Positions 23,155 to 34,231 of a stretch of 64,000 nucleotides of DNA are shown piece by piece (positions within the stretch are counted from its first letter, which is position 1; every line of letters starts with the position of its first letter). Origin of the DNA: Musa acuminata AAA Group (lineage: Eukaryota; Streptophyta; Magnoliopsida; Zingiberales; Musaceae); NCBI RefSeq assembly GCF_036884655.1, contig NC_088355.1, positions 19,348,501 through 19,412,500 of the forward strand. The letters run 5' to 3'. Under the pieces are notes generated by a model, which worked only from the letters and a program-made list of their open reading frames with translations, ran no database searches and was not told the DNA's origin. Made by a program: the position numbers and the translations under genes.

Positions 23155-24391
23155 ATCCCTCCCTTTTTGATGATAACAACCAATTGATGACGGATTAACC
23201 TTAACTCCCCTATCAATATGCCATATTGATAGAACCTTGAATTCAAGCTGAATTCAAGTCATTGCAAATTTCAACATGAATATTTGCAACACATCATCAT
23301 ACATAACATGATCATATTTCTCCCCCTTTGTCATCAACAAAAAGAAGAAGTTTCAACTATCAAGTGTTTGAGATATAAGTTTAAATCATTGCATAAAAAA
23401 CATAATATAAGTTTTATCATCATGCAATTTGTAAGCTAGAAAATTTAGCAAGTGTTACATCATGCAAGCTAGCAATAATTTTATAATATTTTAAAATATG
23501 CAAGCTAGCAATTTTGAGATGTTCAAGAAAGCAACTCTTGCTTCTTGAAATATACAAGTTTGTAAATTTTTTTAAATGTTCAAGTTAGTATGTTTTGCTT
23601 CTTGAGATAAACAAGATAGCACTTCTTTCTCCATGAAATTTGCAAGCTAGCAAATTTTTGCTTCCTTTGCAATGTTTGAGCTAGCAATTTTACTTCCTTT
23701 GCAAAGTGCTAGTTTCTAAATTTTGCAAGATGAGCTAGCAATATTTCTCCCCCTTTGTCATTGTAAAAAAGAAGGAAGAATACAATGTTATAATTCTTTT
23801 CCCTTTACAACAATTTTCAAAGCATCACAAAGGTTGAATGAAAAATCAAGTTATGAATGTCAAAACAATTTTTCATCATGAATATTTTATCATTGCATGC
23901 ATCATTATCATAAGTTGAAGCATTGCATGCATAATATCAAATCATCATTCATAATTATATCAATGTTTTAATCATTATTTCAATATGCTTGTGCATCATT
24001 AAAAATGAAAATTCGAGAAATCAAAAGAAACCATGATCCATTTTAACAAATCTCCTCTTAAATAATTAACAAAAAGAATTCTTAGGAGATCATGATATAG
24101 ATAAAATTCATTTAATCTTGTAGGAAAACAAAATCTCAATTCATGCATATAAAATCTTATGATTCACATCATATGCAATACATCACATATATCATCATAA
24201 TAAAAAGCATATGTATTGCATGCATCATTCTAAATCATAAATAGTTTACATCTTGATGATATCAATTTGTCAAATTATATCCTACCATGCATGATCATAA
24301 CTTCTTCCCCTTTTGGCATTGTAAACAAGAAAGAAGTAGAGTGGAAGAATACAATTTTTACAACAATACTCTACTTATAACATCAGGTTTA
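23155..24391 (-). other. Element E 3' internal region, left of the Copia array
   Basis: It begins with a mutated purine tract (complement AGGGAGGGAT against the LTR) and continues as AT-rich DNA with GCAAGCTAGCAA repeats (23420-23740) and two CTCCCCCTTTGTCAT strings (23320-23334, 23747-23761). No gene is seen. The last five bases, GTTTA (24387-24391), are the left copy of the Copia target duplication. The same region resumes at 60717. Confidence 0.75.
24387..24391. repeat. Target-site duplication of the Copia array, left copy
   Basis: GTTTA immediately before LTR1. The same five bases (60717-60721) follow LTR5. On either side of the pair the sequence is continuous element E internal DNA. Confidence 0.85.
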
Positions 24392-25084
24392 TGTTGGGTA
24401 TAGCCCATATGTGGGCTTGGACAAATTGGGCCGTTTGAGCCCAAATGAAAGAAATTAAAAAGAGGAGAGAGAAGGTGAGGAAAATAGATCAGATTGCAAC
24501 GTGCAACGTTCGGTGGCGTGCAGAGGAAAGAGGAGAAAGAAATAGAGAGAGAAAGATTAGGTTTCGGAGTTTTCTACTTGACGATCTGTGGCCAAACGTT
24601 GTCAGTTTCGACCCAAATTTTATCTGGAGAATCCTTATAGCAAACTCTACAATCCTAATGGTGTTGATCTGCAGTTTACCATCTATAAGGTACTTTCCTG
24701 CGATATCCACTTTGTGAAACCTAGAATTCTCTTTTGAGAAGATCCATCCTATATGATGAAGATATGTTTTTCTTGAGCCAAGATCTATGATCTTGATGTT
24801 ATTCTGATCCTCTAGTTATTCTAGAGAAGACCTACTGTAAACCTGTTGTCATTATTATTGATAGTGGAGGTTTGAGGTAGACTACGGTCCCATGGTTTTT
24901 CCCATATTGGGTTTTCCACGTTAAAAAGATATGGTCTCACTGTGTGATTGATTATTTGCTCTATTGTTTATGCTGTGCTGGTTGATATTTACATTTGGAT
25001 ATCAAGTTGGTATTTTGATGAGGAACCCATTTTGATACATAAAGAGGGAAAAGAATATTCCGCTTTAATAGGTTTTTCTCAACA
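24392..25084 (+). repeat. Copia array LTR1
   Basis: 693 bp, TGTTGGGTA...TCTCAACA. It contains a purine-rich GAGAGAGAAA stretch after the start and ends just before a primer site. Confidence 0.92.
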
Positions 25085-25086
25085 AG

Positions 25087-25098
25087 TGGTATCAAAGC
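25087..25098 (+). promoter_or_regulatory. Copia unit 1 primer binding site
   Basis: TGGTATCAAAGC, one change from TGGTATCAGAGC. The sites of the other units are at 45104 (TGGTATTAGAGC), 50047 (perfect) and 54773 (TAGTATCAGAGC). Confidence 0.85.
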
Positions 25099-26897
25099 AA
25101 TTGGTTGTTTGGTGCTAGTTTTTCTTGTGTGATTGAAATGGAGTCAGATAGTATGTTTAAATTGAACTCATCAAATTATTCCACTTGGAGGCGTCTGATG
25201 GAAGATTTGCTCTATTGCAAAGATTTGTATAAGCCTATCAAGGTTAAAGATAAACCTTCTACTATGGACGATAAAGAATGGGAAGTTCAACATAGAAAAG
25301 CTATTGCCTATATTAGAAGATTGATGGATATAAACTTGCATGAGCATATTTCAAATAAAACTAGAGCTGATGTTGTTTGGCAAAGGTTAGAAAATCTCTT
25401 TGCGAAAAAGACGGTGGGAAATAGAAATTCTCTTCTCAGAAGGCTTGTAAATTTGAAATATAAAGATGGTGATAACAGTGTTGAGCACATAAGCCTATTT
25501 CAGAGTCTTGCAAACAAGTTGGTTGCTATGAAAATGAATATAGATGATGAGATGCAAGGATTATTACTTCTCAGCTCTTTACTAGAAAGTCGGAAAATGT
25601 ATGTGGTGACTATTTGCAACTCCACGCCAGAGGGGACTCTAACTATAGATATGGTTAAAGATAGTTTGCTAAATGAAGATGCTAGAAGGAAAGAACAGGG
25701 TGAATCTTCTTCTAGGGCATTTATTACTGAAAAACAAGAAAGACGTGGAAGAAGTCATAGCAGAAATCCATATGGTTATAGAGGAAGATCCAAGTCTAGA
25801 AGAGATATCAAATGTTTTCACTGTAACAGGCCAAGTCAAATGAAGAAATAGTGTATATTTTGAAAGCGAGGACAAAATGAAATGAAGAAAAATGGGAAAG
25901 AGACCAATACAATTACTACTGAAGGTAATATCACTATTGTCTGTGATGAAGGTTGTGTTAGCCTTGTAGCTCAGGACAGTAATTGGGTAATTGACTCTGG
26001 TACTTCATTTCATGTCACTTCTCATGATGATTTCTTTAGATCTTACACTACTGGTGATTTTGGTAATATTAGAATGGGAAACAGTGGTACATCTAAGATT
26101 GTGGGTATTGGAGATATTTGCTTGGAGACTAGTATTGGGAGCAAATTGATACTCAAATATGTAAGGCATGTTCTAGATATTCTTCTTAACTTGATATCTA
26201 TAGGTAGACTTGATGATGAGGGCTTGGCACATTATTTTGGTTAAAGTAAATGGAAACTCACTAAAGGTTATCTAATTGTGGCAAAAGGAAAGAAGATTAA
26301 CTCTTTTTATGTCATGGAAGTTAAGCTACATAAAGGAGAGATTAATGCAATTCAAAAAGGTGAAAGTATAGATCTTTGGCATTAGAGGTTTGGACATATC
26401 AACGAGAAAAGACTTCAAACTCTTGCTAGAAAGCAGTTCTTACCAGAGTTGCAAGGTACATCTCTTAAATCTTGAGATCATTTCTTAGCTGGAAAAACAC
26501 ATAGAGTTGCATTTCAGACATATCCATCATCTAGAAGATTAGATGTTATTGATTTAGTTCATACTGGTGTTTGTACTATGCAAACTAGAACTCTAGGAGG
26601 TGCACTTTATTTTGTTACTTTTATTGATGACCATTGTAGAAAAGTGTGAGCTTTTGCTTTGAAATCTAAAGACCAGGTACTCGATGTTTTCAAGGAGTTT
26701 CATGTCAGTGTTGAAAGAGAAACTGGCAAAAAACTAAAGTGTATTCAATCAGATAATGGTGACGAGTACAGGGGTCCTTTTGAGAATTATTGCAGGTTTC
26801 ATGGTTTCAGGCTTGAGAAAATAGTTCCTAACACTCCTCAACAGAACAGTGTGGCAGAAAGGATGAACAGAACCATTGAAGAAATGATTAGGTGTAT

Positions 26898-26951
26898 GCT
26901 TTCTCACGCCAAGTTACCAAAGTCGCTTTCTCACGCCAAGTTACCAAAGTC
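26898..26951 (+). repeat. 27-bp direct duplication in unit 1 integrase
   Basis: Two adjacent perfect copies (26898-26924, 26925-26951) encode SHAKLPKS twice. Units 2 to 4 have one copy. The duplication keeps the frame. Confidence 0.9.
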
Positions 26952-27244
26952 ATTTTGGGGGGAGGCTATGAGAACTACAGTTGATCTGATAAATCTTTCT
27001 CCATCAATTCCTCTGAAAGATAATGTTCTAGAGAGAGTATGGAGAGGAAAAGATATATCTTATAATTACTTAAGAGTCTTTAGGTGTAAAGCATTTGTTC
27101 ATATTCCCAAAGATGAGAAATCCAAGCTTGATAATAAGGCAAAAGCATGTATCTTCTTGGGATATGGTCATGAAGAGTTTAGGTACAGATTATGGGATCT
27201 AGTGAACAAAAAGATTATTAGAAGCAGAGATATTGTGTTTCTAG

Positions 27245-27249
27245 AAGAC
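27245..27249. repeat. Target-site duplication of the Gypsy element, left copy
   Basis: AAGAC precedes the left Gypsy LTR. The second copy is 42537-42541. Removing the insert and one copy restores the Copia frame around EDQLFDDGDN as seen in unit 2. Confidence 0.93.
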
Positions 27250-27720
27250 TGTTAGAACCCTTGCAGATTCTAAACTTGGGGTTGATCTCTTTAGGGGATC
27301 GGCCTCCTTGGAACTCTATAGGGGTTCCTCCCTCCAAGTTGCTGCTCAAAGGCTACAGAAAAGATTCATCTATTACTTAAGAAAAGAGAAGGAATACATG
27401 GCTATTTATAGGGCTTCTAAACCCTAACTCCTAATAGGACTCCTACTTAAGACTCTTACTTCTAACCAACTCCTAATATGACTCATACTCAAGACTTCTA
27501 TTTCCTTACAACTCCTAATTCTTCTCTAAGAAAAAACCTCCTAACAGAATGTCCCTTTCAATTAGGACTCTCCTAGTTAGTCCTAACAGAGTGTCCCTCT
27601 CAATTAGGACTCTCCTAGCTAGAGTCCTAACAGAATGTTCCTCTCAATTAGGACTCTCCTAGCTAGAGTCCTAATAGAATGTCCCTCTCAATTAGGACTC
27701 TCACAGCTAGAGTCCTAACA
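27250..27720 (-). repeat. Gypsy 3' LTR
   Basis: 471 bp, TGTTAGAACC...CCTAACA as read on the plus strand (the ends are inverted repeats). Its body carries four copies of a roughly 50-bp unit containing CTCTCAATTAGGACTCTCCT (27540-27720). The purine tract (complement GAAGAGGGCGGGTC) lies at 27721-27734. Confidence 0.92.
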
Positions 27721-30237
27721 GACCCGCCCTCTTCAAATCAGCCTTGTCCTCAAGGCTGAGATTCCATGAACTCAGGGAACCGGGTCTTCAGCTCCTCATA
27801 TGGTTCCCATGTGGCGTCTTCAAGTGGTAGATTATTCCAATGCACTAGTACTTCAATAGAGGGATGTCGGCGACGCATCACGATCCTGCGATCGAGGATG
27901 GCCTGTGGTTGGGCTTGAATAACTCCATCCTCAGTTGTGTTGGGCAGTTGGATCTGGGGTGACTCATGTTCTCCCAACTTGGGCTTTAGGCATGATACGT
28001 GGAAGACAGGGTGAATTTTGGCATCTTTAGGTAATTTAAGTCTGTATGCCATGGCTCCAATACGCTCTGTGATCTGATAGGGCCCATAAAAACGTGGGGA
28101 TAGCTTCATGGAGGCTCGAGTGTTGATAGAGAGTTGCTTGTATGATTGTAGGCGAAGATAAACCCAATCTCCCACTGAAAATTCTCTTTCACTTCGTTGT
28201 GTGTCGGCTTGCTGCTTCATTCTGGCTTGAGCGGTAGAGAGATTATCTTTTAACAGTTGTAAGAGTTTGTCCCTATCAATCAATTCTTGGTCAACCTGAT
28301 CTACCTTGGCCGAGCCAATTACATACTTTGGAATCACAGGTGCTGGTCGACCATACAATGCTTCATAAGGGGCACATTTTGTAGATGAATGATATGTAGT
28401 ATTATACCACCATTCGGCCTAAGGAAGTCATTTTGCCCACTCTTTTGTTCGGTCGCTAGCGAAACACCGGAGGTACGTCTCTAAGCACCTATTTACCACC
28501 TCTGTTTGGCCGTCAGTTTGTGGATGATATGCTGTGCTCATCTTGAGTTTGGTGCCTTGTAATTGAAATAACTCGGTCCAAAATTTACTAGTGAAGATCT
28601 TGTCACGATCACTTACGATGGACCTTGGCATCCCATGCAGTTTAACAATATTTTCTATGAAAATCTGAGCAATACTAGTAGCAGTGTAGGGATTTCTCAT
28701 AGCACAAAAATGAGCATATTTCGTAAGTCGATCAACCACCATGAGAATCGTGCTTTTACCTTTGGAAGATGGCAGCCCTTCAATGAAGTCCATGGAGATG
28801 TCAGTCCACACTGAGTCTGGTATGGGTAGTGGTTGTAGCTTCCTTGGATTTGCCACAGTTTCACCCTTGTGCTGTTGACATACATCACATTGTGCCACAT
28901 ATTCAGCAATAATTTTTTTCATCCCTCTCCAATAAAAATTTTGCTTCACTCTTTTGTAGGTTCTTAGGAATCCAGAGTGCCCTGCTGAAGGTATAGAGTG
29001 CATTTCATGCAAGATGATTGCGATGCAAGGGGAGTCAGGTATAAGCACAATGCGACCTTTGTAGCGTAAATCCCTCGAATCCCAGGTGTAGTGGGCTATT
29101 GCACTTGGATCCTCCTCCAATTTTTTTATGATCTTGCTGATCTCTGGATCCTTCTTCCATTCTTCCCTAATGTCCTCGAGGAGACCGGTGGTAGGAAGGG
29201 AGATGGTTGAAACCTTAGCTTGTTCTTTCCCCTTTTTGTAAATAATTTCATAATCAAATCCAAGAAGTTTGGTTACCCATTTTTGCTGCTCAGGGGATGA
29301 TATCTTTTGCTCCAAAAAGTACTTGAGGCTTTTATGGTCAGTTTTAATTTGAAATCGCCGGCCGATCAGGTAGGGTCTCCACCTCGTTACTACGTGTACA
29401 ATGGCAAGCATCTCCTTATCATATACTAACATATTTTGATGGGAGGGAGATAATGCTTTGCTAGTGTATGCGAGTGGTCGACCATTTTGCATGAGAACGG
29501 CTCCAATTCTGACTCCAGATGCGTTGGCCTCAATGATGAAGGGTTTATTGAAATCTGGTAGCGTAAGCACCGGCGTTGTTGTCATGGCTGCTTTAAGTTT
29601 GTCGAAGGCAGCAGAGGCTTTGTCCGACCATTGGAAAGCATCTTTTTTCAGTAAAGAAGTGAGTGGTGCACTGATCTTCCCATAGTCCTTAACAAATTTT
29701 CGGTAGTAGCCCGTTAGTCCAAGGAACACCCGCAGTAATTTCACGTTTGTAGGTTTCGGCCAGCCTTGCATTGCCTCAATTTTTGTTGGGTCTACCGTCA
29801 CTCCTTCTTTTGATATTATATGCCCAAGGTACTCTACTTTTTGCTTGAGAAAGCTGCACTTTGGTTGCTTAACAAAAAGAGTATTCTCTCGAAGGATCGT
29901 CAAAACAATCCGTAAATGCTGAAAGTGAGTCTCAAGAGAAGGGCTGTAAACGAGAATATCATCGAAAAATACCAGCACATATTTACGAAGAAAGCTCCGA
30001 AATATATCATTCATGAGACTTTGAAAGGTTGAAGGAGCATTAGTGAGTCCAAAAGGCATTACCAAGAATTCATAATGGCCATCATGTGTGCGAAATGCAG
30101 TTTTTGGAATGTCATCGTTACATACCCGAATTTGGTGGTAACCAGATCGGAGGTCCAACTTCGTGAAGACTCGAGCTCCTTTCAATTCATCAAGAAGTTC
30201 ATCCACCACTCGTATTGGGTATTTGTCCTTGACGGTA

Positions 30238-30242
30238 ATTCC
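30238..30242. repeat. Target-site duplication of element C, left copy
   Basis: ATTCC before TGTTGAATC. The same five bases follow the 3' LTR at 39676-39680. They fall in the Gypsy reverse transcriptase codons for Gly-Ile-Thr. Confidence 0.95.
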
Positions 30243-30770
30243 TGTTGAATCTCGGATTTTGATGATGAAGTCAATTGTCATTTGTTATCTAATCTATGTG
30301 TTGAGATAAGTGTGCAGGATTAACTACGATGAGAGTAAGACAAGTAGCAGGAGTTGCGCCGGAGTCAAGATCATGATCACGTTGGGAGTTCGAGAGTTCG
30401 ACGGAAGTTCGGACGGTCGTCGGAGGTTCAGAGAGAACAGATCCGAGAAGTCCAGAAGCTTGCCAAGCGAAGCTCGTCGGAACTCGCCAAGTGGATCGTC
30501 GCAAAGTCCAGGAGTATGCCGGATGTCCGCAGAAGGATCACCGAGGGTCATCGGTTGATCGACGGAAGTTGGCCGGAAACTCGCCGGAAGAAGCGATTGA
30601 CGCATCGGAGCAAAGCTGCAGAAGTTGTCTTAGAGTTAATCGTAGTTAGCATGATGATTAAGCATGAAAATGGGAGGTGATCCCATTAGCTTAATCTTGG
30701 GGCAATTGGGCCCCTGAAAAGATTCAAAGTGGGCCGAATGGAGTGAACCATTTGGACCCTGATTGCACCA

Positions 30771-31340
30771 GGAGGTGCAACCGCCCCAGCCAGGAGGTGC
30801 AACCGCCTGGGCTGTGGGGTTGAGAGGTGCAACCGCCCCAGCTAGGAGGTGCAACCGCCTGGGCTGTGGGGTTGAGAGGTGCAACCGCCCCAGCCAGGAG
30901 GTGCAACCGCCTGGGCTGCAAGGCTGGGAGGTGCAACCGCCCCAGCCAAGAGGTTGCACCGCCAGAGCTCAAGTTCCGAGCTCTGCCAGGCGATGCAACC
31001 ACCGAGCTCAGTCTTCGAGCTCTGGCAGAGAGGTGCATCAGCCTGAGCTCAGTCTCGAGCTCTGCCAGGTGATGCATTCACCAAGCTCAGTCTTCGAGCT
31101 TTGGCAGAGAGGTGGATCAGCCTGAGCTCAGCTTGGAGCTCTGCCAGGTGATGCAACCACCGAGCTCAGTTTCGAGCTCTGCCAGGTGATGCAATCACCA
31201 AGCTCAGTCTTCGAGCTCTGCCAGGTGATGCAACCATCGAGCTCAGTCTTCGAGCTCTGGCAGAGAGAAGCAATCGGCAGAGCTCAGTCTTCGAGCTCTG
31301 CCAGGCGGTGCCACCTCTCCAGTCGAGAGGTGCAACCGCC
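30771..31340 (+). repeat. GC-rich repeat block in LTR C
   Basis: About five units of GGAGGTGCAACCGCCCCAGC alternating with units containing GCCTGGGCTGTGGGGTTGAG (30771-30960). These are followed by about seven units pairing GAGCTCAGTCTTCGAGCTCTG with CCAGGTGATGCAACCACC (30965-31300). Each GAGCTC...GAGCTC pair is a small inverted repeat. The copy in the 3' LTR is 37852-38430. Confidence 0.88.
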
Positions 31341-31409
31341 TGATCCCAGAATTCTGGGATTTGATCGATTTGATCGTTTTGAGCTCGAATTTTGAATTGG
31401 TTTGGGGCC

Positions 31410-31417
31410 TATAAATA
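31410..31417 (+). promoter_or_regulatory. Candidate TATA box of LTR C
   Basis: TATAAATA within GGGGCCTATAAATACCCC, shortly after the GC-rich block. The 3' LTR copy is 38487-38494. Confidence 0.65.
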
Positions 31418-32121
31418 CCCCACCCATTCAGCACTGAAAAGAAAAAGACCTATACCGAAATCTTGATCTTTTCTGTGATTCTAAGAGCTCAAAAGTGTTG
31501 TAAAGCCTTTAAGTCTCCTCCTTCTGTTCTTCAAGTTTTCAATTGTAAAGTGAGGAGAGAAAGGTCTGTAAAGGTTGTCTCCTAAGCCTGTCAAAAGGAG
31601 AGAAACTGTAAGAGGGAAGTTTGGCCTTCGCCCATTGAAGGAAGGCACCTAGTTGACGTCGGCAACCTCATCGGTGGAGGAAGCCAAAAGTGGAGTAGGT
31701 CAAGGCTGACCGAACCACTCTAAATCTCTGGTTTGCGTTTATTTTCGAGCACTTTATCATTACTGCAAACCTCCCTCATCACTACTGCTCTCTGCGCTTT
31801 CACGAACAAGTTCTAAGTGCTGCTCTTCCAAATCTGCATTCAGACGTAAATTCGTATTTTCATACATTACAGTTTACGTTTACGTTTGATTCTGCAGAAC
31901 TGTTTTTTCGCGCTTTTACGAACGAGCTTCTTTGGAGTTTACGCTTACATTTTAATCCAATCTGTCCTCTACGATTTTACGAACAAGTTTCAACATTTAG
32001 ACGTAAAACTGCATTCAGACGTAAATCGGCTTTCCTCGCTCAATCATCAGATTTCAGTTCACGTTTACGTCTTGTTTTCAACTGCATACTGCCTTCTGCG
32101 ATTATACAAACGAGTTTCAAA

Positions 32122-32480
32122 GTTTAGACGTAAATCTGCGTCTAGACGTAAAACTGCGTTTAGACGCAAATCTGCGTTTAGACGTAAAACTGCGTTTAGA
32201 CGTAAAACTGCGTTTAGACGTAAAACTGCATTTAGACGTAAATCTGCGTTTAGACGTAAATCTGCGTTTAGACGTAAAACTGCGTTTAGACGTAAATCTG
32301 CGTTTAGACGTAAAACTGCGTTTAGACGTAAATCTGCGTTTAGACGTAAATCTGCATTTAGACGTAAATCTGAGTTTAGACGCAAAACTGCGCTTAGACG
32401 CAAAACTGCGCTTAGACGCAAAACTGCGCTTAAACGCAATCTGCGCTTAGACGCAAACTGCACTTAGATACAAACTGAGA
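32122..32480 (+). repeat. 18-bp minisatellite in LTR C
   Basis: About nineteen units of an 18-bp repeat, GTTTAGACGTAAATCTGC and variants (AAAACTGC; ACGC for ACGT at the 3' end). Because 18 is a multiple of three and the unit lacks stops in several frames, long spurious ORFs appear on both strands. The 3' LTR copy is 39199-39554. Confidence 0.92.
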
Positions 32481-32599
32481 ATTTGCTTTTGCATCATAAT
32501 AGTTTTTGAACGAACGCAGCTTTTGGTTTTTAAATTATTATAAGATTTCCGCTGCACTAATTCACCCCCCCCCCTCTTAGTGCTCTTGATCCTAACAAT

Positions 32600-32611
32600 T
32601 GGTATCAGAGC
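32600..32611 (+). promoter_or_regulatory. Element C primer binding site
   Basis: TGGTATCAGAGC, a perfect initiator tRNA-Met type site two bases after the 5' LTR. Confidence 0.95.
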
Positions 32612-32647
32612 AAGGTTAACTCTCTAAAGGATTAAAACCCAAGAGAG

Positions 32648-34231
32648 ATGGCATACGCCGGAAACCAAGAGGGGCATTCGATTACACGTCCACCCATGTT
32701 CAGTGGAACGGACTACACTTACTGGAAGACCCGAATGAGGATCTTTCTTATTTCTATGGATTTTGAACTGTGGAACCTTGTTGAAAATGGATTTTCAAAA
32801 TCTTCTCTTCCAATGATTGATTGGAACGATTTAGAAAAAAAGGCTTTCGCTCTTAATGCAAAGGCTATGAATGCCTTATTTTGCGCACTTGATAAAAACG
32901 AGTTTAATCGTGTTTCAACTTGCGAAACTGCTTTTGATATTTGGCACACACTTGAAGTGACCCACGAGGGCACAAGTAGAGTGAAGGAGTCAAAAATCAA
33001 TCTGTTGCTGCATTCTTTTGAACTTTTCCGAATGAAACCGAGTGAAACCATTGGCGACATGTTTACCCGTTTCACGGATGTCGTCAACGGTCTAAAAGGA
33101 CTCGGAAAGAGCTTTTCGGATTTTGAGCTTGTTAATAAGATACTAAGATCCCTTCCTAAAAGTTGGGATCCTAAAGTCACCGCCATTCAAGAGGCAAAAG
33201 ATCTGCGAAATTTCCCTCTTGAAGAACTAATCGGGTCATTAATGACCTACGAAATGACCTGCAAAGCTCATGAAGAGCAAGAAGACATCCTTCCAAAGAA
33301 CAGGAAGGATATGGCACTTAAAACTTCTGAATGCCACTTGAGAGAAAACTCAAGTGATGAGGATTGTGACGATGACTTGGCACTTTTGACAAGAAAGTTT
33401 AAGAAATTCTTCAAAAGAAACAAGTTTAAAAACGATGTGAAAAATAAACCTGAACCCAAGAAGGACCAAGTAATCTGCTACGAATGTAAAAAGCCGGGAC
33501 ACTACAAGAGTGATTGTCCCCAAGTCAAGAAAAGAACAACAAAGAAGAAGGCGCTTCAAGCAACATGGGATGATTCGAGCGCATCTGAGGAAGAAGAGTC
33601 CAACACCGAGCAAGTTGCTCATTACGCCTTTATGGCCATCGAAGAGGAGGTAACGAATTTATTAGATGCTGATTTATCTTTCGATGAACTATTAAATGCC
33701 TTCCATGATTTATTTGATGAATGCAAAGTTATAAATAGAAAATACAAGTTGCTAAAAAAGGTACATGATAATCTTACTTGTGAGTTTGATAAGTTAAAAG
33801 TCGAACATCATGATAGTTTAAATTCATGTATCAAATGTCATGATTTAGAAACTATACAAAAAGAAAACTTGCTACTTAAGGACACCTTGAAGAAATTCGA
33901 GGTTGGTAGCAAGTCATTAAACATGATCCTTACAAACAAGGGTCATGCTCCCAAAAGAAGTGGGATTGGATTTGTGAGGAGTCCTCACCGAAATCCAACT
34001 ACCTTTGTAAAAGGCCCCATCTTACATGTTCAACACCAAACCAAGTGCAACTTTTGTTGCAAATCTGGACACAAGACACATTGTTGTCCATTTAAGAAAA
34101 TAAGTCCAAACAAATTGATTTGGGTTCCTAAAGGAACCATGATAAACTCTATGCAACATGATAAAAAATGTAGATCTATTTATGAGGCACCCAAAAGCAA
34201 ATGGGTTCCTAAAGATCATCCGTTCCTATAA
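32648..34231 (+). CDS. gag: Intact SIRE-like Copia Gag of element C
   Basis: A 527-residue structural protein predicted to assemble cytoplasmic virus-like particles around the element RNA. The start is the first ATG after the primer site, and the context matches the gag starts of A and B. Order: N-terminal RPPMFSGTDYTYWKTRMRIF (about residues 15-34), a UBN2-type domain through LRSLPKSWDPKVTAIQEAKD (about 165-185) to MTYEMTCKAHEEQ, an acidic/basic linker, a zinc knuckle CYECKKPGHYKSDC (about 276-289), a long likely coiled region (about 335-425) and a second CX2CX4HX4C knuckle, CNFCCKSGHKTHCC (about 467-480). The ORF stops at DHPFL, close to where autonomous relatives would continue into protease. 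The Gag of B ends at the same place, so this is a family trait and not a fresh break. Confidence 0.93.
   Translation: MAYAGNQEGHSITRPPMFSGTDYTYWKTRMRIFLISMDFELWNLVENGFSKSSLPMIDWNDLEKKAFALNAKAMNALFCALDKNEFNRVSTCETAFDIWHTLEVTHEGTSRVKESKINLLLHSFELFRMKPSETIGDMFTRFTDVVNGLKGLGKSFSDFELVNKILRSLPKSWDPKVTAIQEAKDLRNFPLEELIGSLMTYEMTCKAHEEQEDILPKNRKDMALKTSECHLRENSSDEDCDDDLALLTRKFKKFFKRNKFKNDVKNKPEPKKDQVICYECKKPGHYKSDCPQVKKRTTKKKALQATWDDSSASEEEESNTEQVAHYAFMAIEEEVTNLLDADLSFDELLNAFHDLFDECKVINRKYKLLKKVHDNLTCEFDKLKVEHHDSLNSCIKCHDLETIQKENLLLKDTLKKFEVGSKSLNMILTNKGHAPKRSGIGFVRSPHRNPTTFVKGPILHVQHQTKCNFCCKSGHKTHCCPFKKISPNKLIWVPKGTMINSMQHDKKCRSIYEAPKSKWVPKDHPFL

Larger units (their letters stand above)
30243..32597 (+). 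repeat. Element C 5' LTR
   Basis: 2355 bp, TGTTGAATC...CCTAACA. U3 modules in order: a block rich in GGAAG/CGTCGGA strings (30390-30600), a GC-rich repeat block (30771-31340), TATAAATA at 31410-31417, a leader with GGTGGAGGAAGCC, the 18-bp minisatellite (32122-32480) and a C-run (about 32565-32574) before CTCTTAGTGC. Confidence 0.95.

Noticed and set aside
24445..24717. 90-aa ORF in Copia LTR1 and matching ORFs in the other LTRs (54161-54403, 60125-60394)
   Set aside because: Present in LTRs on both sides of dead units, and variable by indels. It is LTR sequence with no recognised protein.
28428..30281. 617-aa ORF as an intact Gypsy pol gene
   Set aside because: Its first 12 or so codons come from the LTR of element C, and the real reverse transcriptase start lies on the far side of that insertion. 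It is an interrupted gene, not a complete one.
30310..30680. 82-108 aa ORFs in the TTCCGG/CGGAAG-rich U3 block, repeated at 37396-37766 and antisense at 1948-2340
   Set aside because: CpG-rich repeated DNA with few stops. It is identical in both LTRs and lies upstream of the TATA box, so it would not be in the main transcript start region.
30724..31125. ORFs of 80-120 aa on both strands through the GC-rich LTR block (also 37722-38211 and 1492-1992)
   Set aside because: They follow the repeat unit and its low stop content. Overlapping ORFs in several frames with repetitive Pro, Ala, Arg and Gly content are composition artefacts.
31886..32467. 193-aa ORF with (AFRRKS)n repeats, and its copy at 38963-39544; antisense 132-aa (LRLNAD)n ORFs
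   Set aside because: These are forced by an 18-bp stop-free tandem repeat in the LTR and are open on both strands. No initiation context or domain. Treated as a DNA repeat.
32122..32480. Regular repeat array that could suggest a CRISPR-like locus
   Set aside because: Units are directly abutting without unique spacers, in a plant LTR, and no associated genes exist.
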